From Roseateles_E sp005503085 (GTDB lineage: Bacteria; Pseudomonadota; Gammaproteobacteria; Burkholderiales; Burkholderiaceae_C): a stretch of DNA of 64,000 nt. The position numbers and the translations under genes were made by a program. The notes beneath the pieces were generated by a model, which ran no database searches, was not told the DNA's origin, and worked only from the letters and a program-made list of their open reading frames with translations. The stretch spans positions 1-64,000 of the forward strand of contig NZ_JAQOWX010000003.1 of the NCBI RefSeq assembly GCF_028462495.1, in the 5' to 3' direction. This document shows positions 16,967-26,537 of this stretch, piece by piece (within the stretch, counting starts at the first letter, position 1; each line of letters begins with the position of its first letter).

Positions 16967-18196
16967 ATGGCCAAGCTGCTCTACCTGGTGCACCGCCTGC
17001 CTTATCCGCCCAACAAGGGCGACAAGGTGCGCTCCTACCATCTGCTCAAGCATCTGGCGGCCCGGCATGAGGTCTATCTGGCAACCTTTGTCGACGATCC
17101 TGAAGACGAGGCCTACATCCCTGTCGTGCGTCAGCTGTGCACCGAACTGCATGTCGCGCGTCTGCACCCTGGCTCGGCCAAGCTGGCTAGCCTGCGCGGC
17201 CTGCTGAGCGGCGAGGCACTGACCCTGCCTTACTACCGCGATGCAGGCCTGGGCGCCTGGGTGCAAGACCTCACCCGCCGCCAGGCCCTTGATGCGGTGG
17301 TGGTCTTCTCCTCCTCGATGGCTCAGTACGCGCCGCATGCGTTGCCGATGCTGGTCGATTTTGTCGATGTCGATTCGGCCAAGTGGACCGACTATGCCCA
17401 GGCCCATGCCTGGCCGATGTCCTGGCTGTACCGGCGCGAAGGTCGACGTCTGCTGGACTTCGAGGCGCGGGTGGCGGCTCGCGCGGCCTGCTCCTTCTTC
17501 GTCACTGACCGGGAGGTGGCGCTGTTTCGCCAGCTGACACCGGGCAGCGAGAGCCGGATTGAGGCCTTGTGCAATGGTGTCGACGCCGAGTTCTTCTCGC
17601 CCAGCGACGAGCGCGCCTCGCCCTATGCGGCAGGCGAACTGCCGTTGGTGTTCACCGGCGCGATGGACTACTGGCCCAACGCGGACGCGGTAGGCTGGTT
17701 TGCCGCCGAGGTCTTGCCGGCGCTGCGTCTGCGCTGGCCGGCGCTGAAGTTTTACATCGTCGGGCGCAGTCCGACACCGGCGGTGCAGGCCCTGGCCTCG
17801 GAGGCCGTCGTCGTGACCGGCACGGTCGCCGATGTGCGCCCCTATCTGCAGCACGCCGCCGCCGTGGTGGCGCCGCTGCGGCTGGCGCGCGGCATCCAGA
17901 ACAAGATTCTCGAAGCGATGGCGATGGCGCGGCCGGTCGTCGCGGCGCAGACCTGCGTGGCCGCGATCACGGCCGAGGCCGGCAGCGAGCTGTTGGCGGC
18001 CGAAGATGCGGCCGACTATGTTCGGCAGGTCGACGCCCTTCTCAGCGAGCCCGACCGGGCGGAACGCGTCGGCCGCGCCGGACGCGACTGCGTGATCAAG
18101 CGGTACAGCTGGTCGGCCCATCTGTCGGGCATCGACCATCATCTGGCCCGGTCGTGCGCCGCGCCGCGCCTGGCCCTGCAAGCGGAGGCTGCATGA
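16967..18196 (+). CDS. XrtA/PEP-CTERM system glycosyltransferase (TIGR03087-like)
   Basis: About 409 residues, GT4-like GT-B fold. The N-terminus LYLVHRLPYPPNKGDKVRSY is the classical signature of this XrtA glycosyltransferase subfamily. The C-terminal donor domain has LVFTGAMDYWPNADAVGWF, FYIVGRSPTPAV and APLRLARGIQNKILEAMAMA, where the last Glu binds the nucleotide ribose. It lies ten bases after the FemAB gene and overlaps xrtA by four bases. The sugar added is unknown. Confidence 0.92.
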   Translation: MAKLLYLVHRLPYPPNKGDKVRSYHLLKHLAARHEVYLATFVDDPEDEAYIPVVRQLCTELHVARLHPGSAKLASLRGLLSGEALTLPYYRDAGLGAWVQDLTRRQALDAVVVFSSSMAQYAPHALPMLVDFVDVDSAKWTDYAQAHAWPMSWLYRREGRRLLDFEARVAARAACSFFVTDREVALFRQLTPGSESRIEALCNGVDAEFFSPSDERASPYAAGELPLVFTGAMDYWPNADAVGWFAAEVLPALRLRWPALKFYIVGRSPTPAVQALASEAVVVTGTVADVRPYLQHAAAVVAPLRLARGIQNKILEAMAMARPVVAAQTCVAAITAEAGSELLAAEDAADYVRQVDALLSEPDRAERVGRAGRDCVIKRYSWSAHLSGIDHHLARSCAAPRLALQAEAA

Positions 18197-19758
18197 GCAG
18201 CGTGATGCCCACCATGCCATCCCGTCCCATCTTGCCCGTCGCCTGGCGGCAGGCCGCGCCGCTGTTCCTGCTGGTGCTGTTCGCCTTGTTGCTGGCCTAT
18301 CGTGAGACCGGCATGGCGATGGTTGGCATCTGGCAACGCTCGGACACGTTCGCCCACGCCTTCGTCGTGCCTCCGATCTCGCTGTGGCTGATATGGCGCC
18401 AGCGCGAAGCGCTGGCACGTCTCGGCCCGGAGCCGTGCTTCTGGTTTGCCATTCCCTTCCTGGCCGCTGCAGTAGCTTGGCTGCTCGGCGACCTAATGGC
18501 GGTCAATGCGCTGACGCAACTGGCCTTGGTGACCATGCTGGTGCTCAGCGTGCCCCTGGTGCTGGGCTGGCAGGTTGCCTGGCAGATCGCTTTTCCGCTG
18601 GCCTTCCTGTTCTTTGCCGTGCCGATCGGCGAGTTCATGATGCCGGCGTTGATGGAGGCAACGGCGGATTTCACCGTTGCAGCGCTGCGGGTGAGCGGCT
18701 TGCCTGTCTACCGGGAAGGGCTGCAGTTCGTGATTCCGTCGGGCAGTTGGTCGGTGGTGGAAGCCTGCAGCGGCCTGCGTTATCTGATGGCCTCGGTGAT
18801 GGTGGGCACCCTGTTTGCCTACCTGAACTACAACTCCCTGCGCCGCCGCCTGATCTTCATTGCCTTTGCCTTTTTGTTGCCGCTGCTGGCGAACTGGCTG
18901 CGCGCCTACATGATCGTGATGCTGGGGCACCTGTCCGACAATGCGCTGGCCACCGGCGCCGATCATTTGGTCTATGGCTGGGTGTTTTTCGGCATCATCA
19001 TGCTGGCGATGTTTATGGTCGGCGCACGCTGGGCCGAGCCGCCCGAGGCCGCGAATCTACGGGCTGCGGTGCTTGAGTCGGGCCTGCGCTCGGTCTGGCT
19101 CGGGGCGATAGTGGCTCTTTTGCTCGCGCTGCTGCCGCTGTCGGCACTGTACTTGCTGCCTGGTGGACCTGGTGGGCGTGATGTCCTGTTGCCGGCGCCG
19201 GCGCTGCAGGGCTGGACTGAAACCCAGGCCGGCCTGCCACTCTGGAAGCCGGTCTACGGCAAGGCCGCTGCCGAACTGCAGACCGGCTATGTCAGGCAGG
19301 GGCAACCGGTCGGGCTCTACATCGCCTACTACCGTGCCCAGGATTACGAGAGCAAGCTGATCAGCTCGCAGAACCAGCTGGTGCGTTCCGAGGACAAGCA
19401 ATGGGCCGACCTCGGCGGTGATGCTCAGGCGCAGACGCTGGCGGGTCAGGCGCTGCACTTGCGCAGCGCTGAGCTGCGGTCGGCCGGCGTGCCCGGACGG
19501 GCCGGAACCCGGCTGCTGGTCTGGCAGTTCTACTGGATCGATGGCCGCCTGACGGCCAGTGATGTGCGGGCCAAGCTGTATGGCGCTTGGCAGCGCCTGA
19601 GCGGGAGGGGCGATGACGCCGCAGCGGTCATCGTCTACACGGTCAAAGACACGGACAATGCGGCATCGGCGCGAGCGCTGCTGCAAAACTTTTTGCAGCA
19701 GAACTGGGGCGCCATCGAGGCGCAGTTGCAGCAAACGAAGAAAGACGCGGCGCGCTGA
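18193..19758 (+). CDS. xrtA: Exosortase A with fused EpsI domain
   Basis: Polytopic inner-membrane transpeptidase/protease of about 521 residues that recognises PEP-CTERM tails. The catalytic triad is visible: Cys192 in EACSGLR, Arg237 in NWLRAYM and His258 in GADHLVYGW. About eight membrane helices cover residues 20-300. After a last helix near 300-320 comes a periplasmic EpsI (DUF3485) domain (VGLYIAYYRAQDYESKLIS). EpsI is a separate gene in some genomes and fused here. The start ATG overlaps the preceding stop (ATGA). The likely substrate in this window is the protein at 1385-2425. Confidence 0.95.
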   Translation: MSSVMPTMPSRPILPVAWRQAAPLFLLVLFALLLAYRETGMAMVGIWQRSDTFAHAFVVPPISLWLIWRQREALARLGPEPCFWFAIPFLAAAVAWLLGDLMAVNALTQLALVTMLVLSVPLVLGWQVAWQIAFPLAFLFFAVPIGEFMMPALMEATADFTVAALRVSGLPVYREGLQFVIPSGSWSVVEACSGLRYLMASVMVGTLFAYLNYNSLRRRLIFIAFAFLLPLLANWLRAYMIVMLGHLSDNALATGADHLVYGWVFFGIIMLAMFMVGARWAEPPEAANLRAAVLESGLRSVWLGAIVALLLALLPLSALYLLPGGPGGRDVLLPAPALQGWTETQAGLPLWKPVYGKAAAELQTGYVRQGQPVGLYIAYYRAQDYESKLISSQNQLVRSEDKQWADLGGDAQAQTLAGQALHLRSAELRSAGVPGRAGTRLLVWQFYWIDGRLTASDVRAKLYGAWQRLSGRGDDAAAVIVYTVKDTDNAASARALLQNFLQQNWGAIEAQLQQTKKDAAR

Positions 19759-19799
19759 CTGCCGCCGCATAGGCATCTGGGATGAATAAGGAACAAGCG

Positions 19800-21083
19800 A
19801 TGAGCTCGACGGTAGCGGTGATCGGCCTGGGTTATGTGGGCCTGCCCCTGGTGGTGGAATTCGGCAAGCACATGCGCACCATCGGTTTTGATATTGCGCA
19901 GGCCAAGGTCGAGTCCTGCCAGCGCGGTGTCGACCCTTCGCGCGAGCTCAGCGACGAACAGGTGCGCGAGGCCACCCACGCGGTCTACACCGCCGACCCG
20001 GCCCTGCTGGCCGAGGCCGACATCATCATCGTCGCCGTGCCCACGCCGGTGGACGAAGCCCATATCCCCGACTTCCGCCCGCTGATCGGCTCCAGCACCA
20101 GCGTCGGCCGCCATATGAAGAAGGGCGTGACCGTGGTCTATGAGAGCACCGTCTATCCCGGCGCCACCGAGGAGGTCTGCATCCCGGTACTGGAGCGCGA
20201 GTCGGGCCTGAAGTGGAAAGAGGATTTCTTCGTCGGCTACAGCCCCGAGCGCATCAACCCAGGCGACAAGGAACACACGCTGACCAAGATCCTGAAGATC
20301 GTCTCCGGCGACACGCCGGCTACGCTGGACAAGGTCGCCAAGCTCTACGAGACCATCATCATCCCGGGTGTGCACCGCGCCTCCAGCATCAAGGCCGCCG
20401 AAGCCGCCAAGGTGATCGAGAACACCCAGCGCGACCTGAACATCGCGCTGATGAACGAGCTGGCCATCATCTTCGACAAGCTGGGCATCGACACCAGCGA
20501 GGTGCTGGAAGCGGCCGGCACCAAGTGGAACTTCCTGAAATTCAAGCCGGGCCTCGTCGGCGGCCACTGCATCGGCGTCGACCCCTACTACCTAACGCAC
20601 AAGGCCGACATGATCGGCTACCACCCGCAGGTCATCTTGGCGGGCCGGCGTATCAATGACAGCATGGGCAAGTTCATCGCCGAGCAGACCATCAAGCACA
20701 TGATCGCCAGCGGCAGCTATATCAAGGGCGCCCGGGTCAATGTGCTGGGCCTGACCTTCAAGGAGAACTGCGGCGATCTGCGCAACTCCAAGGTGATCGA
20801 CATCATCAATGAGCTGAAGACCTATGGGGTCGAGGTCTTTGTGACCGATCCGCAGGCCGAGGCGGAGGAGGCGATGCACGAGTACGGCGTGCGCCTGCTG
20901 CCCTGGGACGAGCTGCCGCGCGCCGACGCCATTGTGGCGGCTGTCGCGCACAAGGAATACGCCGCGCTGGGTGTTGACGACCTGGGCAAGAAGCTGGTCA
21001 AGAACGGTGCCTTCATCGACGTCAAGGCGGCCTTCGATGCGCCGGCCCTGATCGAGGCCGGCTACAAGGTCTGGCGTCTGTGA
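19800..21083 (+). CDS. UDP-sugar 6-dehydrogenase (WbpA/TviB/WecC-type)
   Basis: About 427 residues. Rossmann motif VIGLGYVGLP (7-16), central GYSPERINPGDKEHT, and catalytic Cys257 in GGHCIGVDPYYL. This family oxidises C6 of a UDP-HexNAc to the uronic acid with two NAD+. With wecB upstream the product is most simply UDP-ManNAcA, but UDP-GlcNAcA or UDP-GalNAcA cannot be excluded, as the TviB/WbpA subtypes look similar. The ATG at 19800 has AAGGA seven bases upstream; an ATG at 19782 would add six residues and overlaps that ribosome site. It is cytoplasmic. Confidence 0.92.
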   Translation: MSSTVAVIGLGYVGLPLVVEFGKHMRTIGFDIAQAKVESCQRGVDPSRELSDEQVREATHAVYTADPALLAEADIIIVAVPTPVDEAHIPDFRPLIGSSTSVGRHMKKGVTVVYESTVYPGATEEVCIPVLERESGLKWKEDFFVGYSPERINPGDKEHTLTKILKIVSGDTPATLDKVAKLYETIIIPGVHRASSIKAAEAAKVIENTQRDLNIALMNELAIIFDKLGIDTSEVLEAAGTKWNFLKFKPGLVGGHCIGVDPYYLTHKADMIGYHPQVILAGRRINDSMGKFIAEQTIKHMIASGSYIKGARVNVLGLTFKENCGDLRNSKVIDIINELKTYGVEVFVTDPQAEAEEAMHEYGVRLLPWDELPRADAIVAAVAHKEYAALGVDDLGKKLVKNGAFIDVKAAFDAPALIEAGYKVWRL

Positions 21084-21086
21084 ACG

Positions 21087-22262
21087 ATGAGTGATGATCG
21101 CCGCCCGCTGATCCTGCACGTCGTGTATCGCTTCGATACCGGCGGGCTCGAGAACGGGGTGGTGAATCTGATCAACGAGATGGACCCGCAGGCCTACCGC
21201 CATGCGGTGCTGGCGCTGACCGAGGTGACCGAGTTCCGGCAGCGGGTGCGCCGCAGCGATGTGCAGTTCATCGCACTGCACAAGCCGCCTGGCCATGGCT
21301 TCTGGCTCTATCCCAAGCTCTACCGCTTGCTGCGCGAGCTCAAGCCGGCCGTTGTGCACACCCGCAACCTGGCCGCGCTGGAGGTGGTGGTGCCGGCATG
21401 GGCTGCCGGCGTGCCGGTGCGTGTGCATGGCGAGCATGGGCGCGATGTCGGCGACCTGGACGGCACGCACCGCGGCTACCAGCGGCAGCGTCGTCTTTAT
21501 GGCCTGTTTGTGCACCGTTTCGTTGCGCTGTCGCGCGACCTGGCCGGCTATTTGCATGACAAGGTCGGCCTGCCGGCAGCGGCAATCCGCCAGATCTACA
21601 ACGGCGTCGATATCCGGCGCTTCCAGCCGGCCGCACAGCGCGACGCGATGGCCGGCTGTGCCTTCGGCGCACCCGAGCATTTCATCATCGGCACCGTGGG
21701 ACGCATGCAGACCGTCAAGGACCAGACGACTCTGGCTCGTGCCTTTGTGCTGGCCCTGCAGCAGCGCCCCGATCTGCGGCCCCGGCTGCGCCTGTTGATG
21801 GCCGGCGAGGGGCCGCTGCGCGAGCCGGTGCTGCAACTGCTGGCCGAGGCCGGCGTGTCCGAGCTGGCCTGGCTGCCCGGCGAGCGGGGCGATGTGGCCG
21901 GCTGGATGCGTGGGCTGGACTGCTTTGTCTTGCCCTCGCTGGCCGAAGGCGTGTCCAACACCATTCTGGAAGCGATGGCCTGCGGTCTGCCGGTCATCGC
22001 GACCGCGGTGGGCGGCAATGTGGAGCTGGTGGAGGAGGGCCGCAGCGGCTTTCTGGTACCGCCCTCCGACGCCCAGTCCATGGCCGCGCGCATCATCGAG
22101 CTGGCCGATGATGGCGAGCGGGCGCGCCGGCTGGGCGCGGCGGGCCGTCGCGCGGTCGAGCAGCGCTTTGCGATGCCGGTGATGGTGGCGGGCTATCAAG
22201 GCCTTTATGACGAGCTGCTGGCCGCCCGGGCGCCCGAGCGGATTCAATTGATCAAGAGCTGA
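21087..22262 (+). CDS. XrtA/PEP-CTERM system glycosyltransferase (TIGR03088-like, GT4)
   Basis: About 391 residues. The N-terminal acceptor domain starts ILHVVYRFDTGGLENGVVNL, the hallmark of the TIGR03088 group. The donor domain has IGTVGRMQTVKDQ, LLMAGEGPLR and LPSLAEGVSNTILEAMACG (E-x7-E). It is cytoplasmic and retaining in type. Three bases separate it from the dehydrogenase, and the amidotransferase follows six bases later, all one operon. Confidence 0.92.
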   Translation: MSDDRRPLILHVVYRFDTGGLENGVVNLINEMDPQAYRHAVLALTEVTEFRQRVRRSDVQFIALHKPPGHGFWLYPKLYRLLRELKPAVVHTRNLAALEVVVPAWAAGVPVRVHGEHGRDVGDLDGTHRGYQRQRRLYGLFVHRFVALSRDLAGYLHDKVGLPAAAIRQIYNGVDIRRFQPAAQRDAMAGCAFGAPEHFIIGTVGRMQTVKDQTTLARAFVLALQQRPDLRPRLRLLMAGEGPLREPVLQLLAEAGVSELAWLPGERGDVAGWMRGLDCFVLPSLAEGVSNTILEAMACGLPVIATAVGGNVELVEEGRSGFLVPPSDAQSMAARIIELADDGERARRLGAAGRRAVEQRFAMPVMVAGYQGLYDELLAARAPERIQLIKS

Positions 22263-22267
22263 CGACC

Positions 22268-24223
22268 ATGTGCGGAATCACCGGTATTTTTGACACCCGC
22301 AGCGCACGCGAGATTGATCCCGCGCGGCTGCAGCGCATGAACGACTCGCAATGGCATCGCGGCCCCGACGAGGGCTCGCTGCATACCGAGCCGGGCCTGG
22401 GCTTCGGCCACCGCCGCCTGTCCATCATCGACATCGCGACAGGCCAGCAGCCCTTGTTCAACGCCGACCGCTCGGTGGTCATCGTCTTCAATGGCGAGAT
22501 CTACAACTACCAGAGCCTGATGAGCGAGCTGCAGGGCCTGGGCTACCAATTCCACACCAAGAGCGACACCGAGGTCATCGTCCATGCCTGGGAGGCCTGG
22601 GGCGAGGCCTGCGTGCAGCGCCTGCGCGGCATGTTCGCGTTCACGATCTGGGACCGCAACAAGCAGACCCTGTTCATCGCGCGCGACCGCCTTGGCGTCA
22701 AGCCCATGTACTACGCGCTGCTGGACGACGGCCACCTGCTGTTCGGCTCCGAGCTGAAGTCGCTGCTCGCCTATGACGATGGCCAGGGCGGCATGAAGCG
22801 TGAGCTCGACCCGCTGGCGGTCGAGGAGTATTTCGCGCTGGGCTATGTGGCCGAGCCGCGCTGCATCTTCAAGCAGGCCCGCAAGCTCTCACCGGGCCAC
22901 AGCCTGTGCCTGCGCCGGGGCGAGCCGCTGCCCGAGCCCAAGGAGTACTGGGACGTGCGCTTCACGCTGGACAACCCGATGAGCGTCGAGGACGCCAGCG
23001 CCGAGCTGCAGGCGCGGCTCAAGGAGTCGGTGCGGCTGCGCATGATTGCCGAGGTGCCGCTGGGCGCCTTCCTGTCCGGCGGCGTCGATTCCAGCGCGGT
23101 GGTCGCGACCATGGCCGGCCTGTCCGAGGGCCCGGTCAACACCTGCTCGATCGCCTTCGACGACCCGGCCTTCAACGAATCGGCCTTTGCCCAGATCGTT
23201 GCCGACCGCTACCAGACCAACCATCGTGTCGAGACCGTCAAGAGCGACGATTTCGATCTGATCGATCTGCTGGCCCGGCTCTACGACGAGCCCTATGCCG
23301 ACAGCTCGGCGATCCCGACCTACCGCGTCTGCCAGCTGGCGCGCAAGCATGTGACGGTGGCCTTGTCCGGCGATGGCGGCGACGAGAGCTTTGGCGGTTA
23401 CCGCCGCTACCGCATGCATCTGATGGAGGAGCGCATGCGCGGCGCCTTGCCGGCCGGGCTGCGCCAGCCCCTGTTCGGCATGCTGGGCCGCCTCTATCCG
23501 AAGGCCGACTGGGCGCCGCGGGTGTTCCGTGCCAAGACCACCTTCGAGGGCATGGCGCGCAGCTCGGTGGAGGCCTATTTCCATTCGATCTCCATCCTGC
23601 GCGGACCTATGCGCGAGCAGCTGTTCAGCCCGCGCTTCAAGACCGAGCTGGCCGGCTACAACGCCGAGGCCGTGTTCGACCGCCATGCCGCCAAGGCCGG
23701 CACCGATGATCCGCTCGCCCTGATCCAATACCTGGATACCAAGACCTATCTGGTCGGCGACATCAACACCAAGGTCGACCGCGCCAGCATGGCCCACTCG
23801 CTGGAGGTGCGCGAGCCGCTGATGGACCATGAGCTGGTCGAATGGCTGGCGACCCTGCCGTCCAGCCTGAAGATCCGCGGCCAGGAAGGCAAGTACCTGC
23901 TCAAGAAGGCGATGGAGCCGCAGCTCAGCGACGACATCCTCTACCGCCCGAAGATGGGCTTTGCCGTGCCGCTGGCACGCTGGTTCCGCGGCCCCTTGAA
24001 ACAGCGGGTGCGCGACGCGGTGCTGGGTGATCGCCTGGCTGCCACCGGCTGGTTCAACCCGGCCTATCTGCGCCATCTGGTCGACGCCCACCAGAGCGGC
24101 GCCAGCGATTACAGCGCGCCGCTATGGACCCTGCTGATGTTCGAGGCCTTTTTGCGCCAGGTGGTGGACGGCGACCGCAGCACGCTGACGCGACCGGTCG
24201 AGGAATCGGTGGCGCTGGTATGA
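22268..24223 (+). CDS. XrtA/PEP-CTERM system amidotransferase (asparagine-synthetase family)
   Basis: About 651 residues. It begins Met-Cys-Gly-Ile, so Cys2 is the class-II glutamine amidotransferase nucleophile. The N-terminal domain has HRGPDEGS and FNGEIYNY. The synthetase domain has the ATP-pyrophosphatase loop LSGGVDSSA (about 265-275) and later SGDGGDESFGGYRRY. This is the complete enzyme type (TIGR03108): it adenylates a carboxylate and transfers ammonia from glutamine. In an EPS locus the carboxylate is plausibly a uronic acid, making a uronamide; this has not been shown. The downstream glycosyltransferase overlaps by four bases. Confidence 0.93.
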   Translation: MCGITGIFDTRSAREIDPARLQRMNDSQWHRGPDEGSLHTEPGLGFGHRRLSIIDIATGQQPLFNADRSVVIVFNGEIYNYQSLMSELQGLGYQFHTKSDTEVIVHAWEAWGEACVQRLRGMFAFTIWDRNKQTLFIARDRLGVKPMYYALLDDGHLLFGSELKSLLAYDDGQGGMKRELDPLAVEEYFALGYVAEPRCIFKQARKLSPGHSLCLRRGEPLPEPKEYWDVRFTLDNPMSVEDASAELQARLKESVRLRMIAEVPLGAFLSGGVDSSAVVATMAGLSEGPVNTCSIAFDDPAFNESAFAQIVADRYQTNHRVETVKSDDFDLIDLLARLYDEPYADSSAIPTYRVCQLARKHVTVALSGDGGDESFGGYRRYRMHLMEERMRGALPAGLRQPLFGMLGRLYPKADWAPRVFRAKTTFEGMARSSVEAYFHSISILRGPMREQLFSPRFKTELAGYNAEAVFDRHAAKAGTDDPLALIQYLDTKTYLVGDINTKVDRASMAHSLEVREPLMDHELVEWLATLPSSLKIRGQEGKYLLKKAMEPQLSDDILYRPKMGFAVPLARWFRGPLKQRVRDAVLGDRLAATGWFNPAYLRHLVDAHQSGASDYSAPLWTLLMFEAFLRQVVDGDRSTLTRPVEESVALV

Positions 24224-25455
24224 GCTTGCGAGTTCTTCATGTGCTGGACCACTCGATCCCCCTGCACAGCGGCTATACCTTCCGCACCCTGTCCCTGCTG
24301 CGCGAGCAGCGCAAGCTGGGTTGGGAGACCCATCACCTGACCAGCCCCAAGCATGGCGCCGGCCTGGGCGCCGAGGACGACGGCGCGCTGGAACAGACCG
24401 TCGATGGCTGGTATTTCCATCGCAGCCCGGCTGTGTCGGGTGGCTTGCCCGGCCTCGGCCAGTGGCAGCTGATGGGGGCGCTGCAAAAGCGCTTGCAGAC
24501 GGTCGCCGAAGCGCTGCGCCCCGACATCATCCATGCCCATTCGCCGGTGCTGAACGCCTTGCCGGCGCTGAATGTCGGCCGGCGCCTGGGCATCCCGGTG
24601 GTCTACGAGGTGCGCGCCTTCTGGGAGGACGCGGCAGTCGACCATGGCACGACGAGCGAAGGCAGTCTGCGCTACCGCCTGACCCGTGCGATGGAGACCC
24701 ATGCGCTCAAGCGGGTCGACCATGTGTTCACGATCTGCGAGGGCCTGCGCAGCGACATCGTTGCGCGCGGCGTCGCGGCGGACCGGGTTACGGTGATTCC
24801 GAACGCGGTCGACATCGAAGCCTTCGAGCCCGGCGGCCAACCCGATGCAGCGCTGAAGGCGCAACTGGGCCTGACGGACTGCACGGTGCTGGGCTTTATT
24901 GGCTCCTTCTATGCCTATGAAGGGCTGGATCTGCTGCTCGATGCACTGCCGCAGATCCTGGCCCGGCGCCCCGAGGTGCGGGTGCTGCTGGTGGGCGGCG
25001 GGCCGCAGGACGAGGCGCTGAAGGCCCAGGCCCAGCGCCTGGGCCTGGCCGACAAGGTGGTGTTCACCGGCCGCGTGCCCCATGCGGAGGTGACGCGCTA
25101 CTACGATCTGGTCGATGCCCTGGTCTATCCGCGCCACTCGATGCGCCTGACCGAGCTGGTGACGCCGCTGAAGCCGCTGGAGGCGATGGCCCAGGGCCGC
25201 ATCCTGGTGGCCTCTGATGTCGGCGGACACAAGGAACTGATACGCGACGGCGAGACCGGTCTGCTGTTCGCCGCTGGCCAGGCCGAGGCGCTGGCCGCCG
25301 CAGTGAACCGGCTGCTGGCCACGCCCGAGCTGTGGCCGCGGCTGCGTGCGCAGGGGCGCCAGTTCGTCGAGACCGAGCGCAACTGGCGCGCCTCGGTGAG
25401 TCGCTATCCCGCCGCTTATGAGCGCCTGCTGTCGAGCCGGCCGGCCGGCCGATGA
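24220..25455 (+). CDS. XrtA/PEP-CTERM system glycosyltransferase (TIGR04063-like, GT4)
   Basis: About 411 residues. It starts MSLRVLHVLDHSIPLHSGYT, the signature of this exosortase-associated GT4 subfamily. The donor domain carries VTVIPNAVDIEAF, LGFIGSFYAYEGLD, VLLVGGGPQDEAL and TPLKPLEAMAQGR. The ATG lies in the TGA of the amidotransferase gene, and the next glycosyltransferase start overlaps its own stop. It is a cytoplasmic transferase for the repeat unit. Confidence 0.92.
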   Translation: MSLRVLHVLDHSIPLHSGYTFRTLSLLREQRKLGWETHHLTSPKHGAGLGAEDDGALEQTVDGWYFHRSPAVSGGLPGLGQWQLMGALQKRLQTVAEALRPDIIHAHSPVLNALPALNVGRRLGIPVVYEVRAFWEDAAVDHGTTSEGSLRYRLTRAMETHALKRVDHVFTICEGLRSDIVARGVAADRVTVIPNAVDIEAFEPGGQPDAALKAQLGLTDCTVLGFIGSFYAYEGLDLLLDALPQILARRPEVRVLLVGGGPQDEALKAQAQRLGLADKVVFTGRVPHAEVTRYYDLVDALVYPRHSMRLTELVTPLKPLEAMAQGRILVASDVGGHKELIRDGETGLLFAAGQAEALAAAVNRLLATPELWPRLRAQGRQFVETERNWRASVSRYPAAYERLLSSRPAGR

Positions 25456-26537
25456 TGATGGGGTTTGCGGGCCTGCGCATCGCCTTGGTGGGGCCCTTGC
25501 CGCCACCGGCCGGCGGCATGGCCAACCAGACTCGCCAGCTTGCCGAGCTGCTGCGCGGCGAGGGCGCCGAGGTCGAGCTGGTGCAGACCAATGCGGCCTA
25601 CCGGCCGGCCTGGGCGGGCCGGGTGCCGGTGCTGCGGGCTTTGTTCCGGCTGCTGCCCTATCTCTGGGCGCTGTGGCGGGCGGCGGGGCGCAACGATCTG
25701 CTGCACCTGATGGCCAACTCGGGCTGGTCCTGGCATCTGTTCGCCGCGCCGGCGCTGTGCATAGGCCGGCTGCGTGGCCGGCCGGTGCTGGTCAATTACC
25801 GAGGCGGCGAGGCCGATGGCTTTTTGCAGCGCTCGGCGGCGGTGGTGGGCCTGAGCCTGCGGCGCGCCAGCGCGCTGCTGGTGCCCTCGGGCTTTCTGGA
25901 GGCGGTGTTCGCCAGGCATGGTTTCAAGGCCGAGGTGCTGCCCAATATCATCGATCTGGCGCGCTTTCGCGCCGGCGGCGAGCCGCCGACGGCTCCGCAT
26001 CTGCTGGTGGCCCGCAATCTGGAGCCGCTCTACGACAACGCCACCGCGATCCGGGCTCTGGCCCTGTTGCGCTTGCATCACCCTGCGGCGCGCCTGACCG
26101 TGGCCGGCAGCGGCCCGGAGCTGACCCGGCTGCAAGAACTGGCCGACAGCCTGGGGCTGGGCGGGGCGGTGAGCTTCGCCGGCCGACTGGAGCGGGAGGC
26201 GATGGCCGAGCTGTATCGCGATGCCACGCTGTCGCTGAACCCCAGCCTGGCCGACAACATGCCCAACTCGGTGCTGGAGTCGCTGGCCAGCGGTGTGCCG
26301 GTGGTGTCCACCGAGGTCGGTGGCGTGCCCTATCTGGTCCAGCATGAGCGCACCGCGCTGCTGGTGCCGCCGCGCGATCCGCAGGCCATGGCGGACGCCG
26401 TGCTGCGCCTGCTCGGCGACACGGCGCTCTACCAGGGCCTGCGCGCGGCCGGCCTGGCCGAGGTGCAGCGCTATACCTGGGCCCGCGTCGGCCCGCAGCT
26501 GGCGGCCTGTTACCGTCGCACCCTGCTGATTCCTTGA
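25452..26537 (+). CDS. Glycosyltransferase, GT4 family
   Basis: About 361 residues. It begins IALVGPLPPPAGGMANQTRQL, with the Gly-rich acceptor loop seen in GT4 enzymes. The C-terminal domain has ARNLEPLYDNATAIRAL, LTVAGSGPELTRL and NPSLADNMPNSVLESLASG. It overlaps the previous gene by four bases and the PaaK-like gene by one base. It adds one more sugar to the EPS unit; the donor is unknown. Confidence 0.9.
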   Translation: MMMGFAGLRIALVGPLPPPAGGMANQTRQLAELLRGEGAEVELVQTNAAYRPAWAGRVPVLRALFRLLPYLWALWRAAGRNDLLHLMANSGWSWHLFAAPALCIGRLRGRPVLVNYRGGEADGFLQRSAAVVGLSLRRASALLVPSGFLEAVFARHGFKAEVLPNIIDLARFRAGGEPPTAPHLLVARNLEPLYDNATAIRALALLRLHHPAARLTVAGSGPELTRLQELADSLGLGGAVSFAGRLEREAMAELYRDATLSLNPSLADNMPNSVLESLASGVPVVSTEVGGVPYLVQHERTALLVPPRDPQAMADAVLRLLGDTALYQGLRAAGLAEVQRYTWARVGPQLAACYRRTLLIP

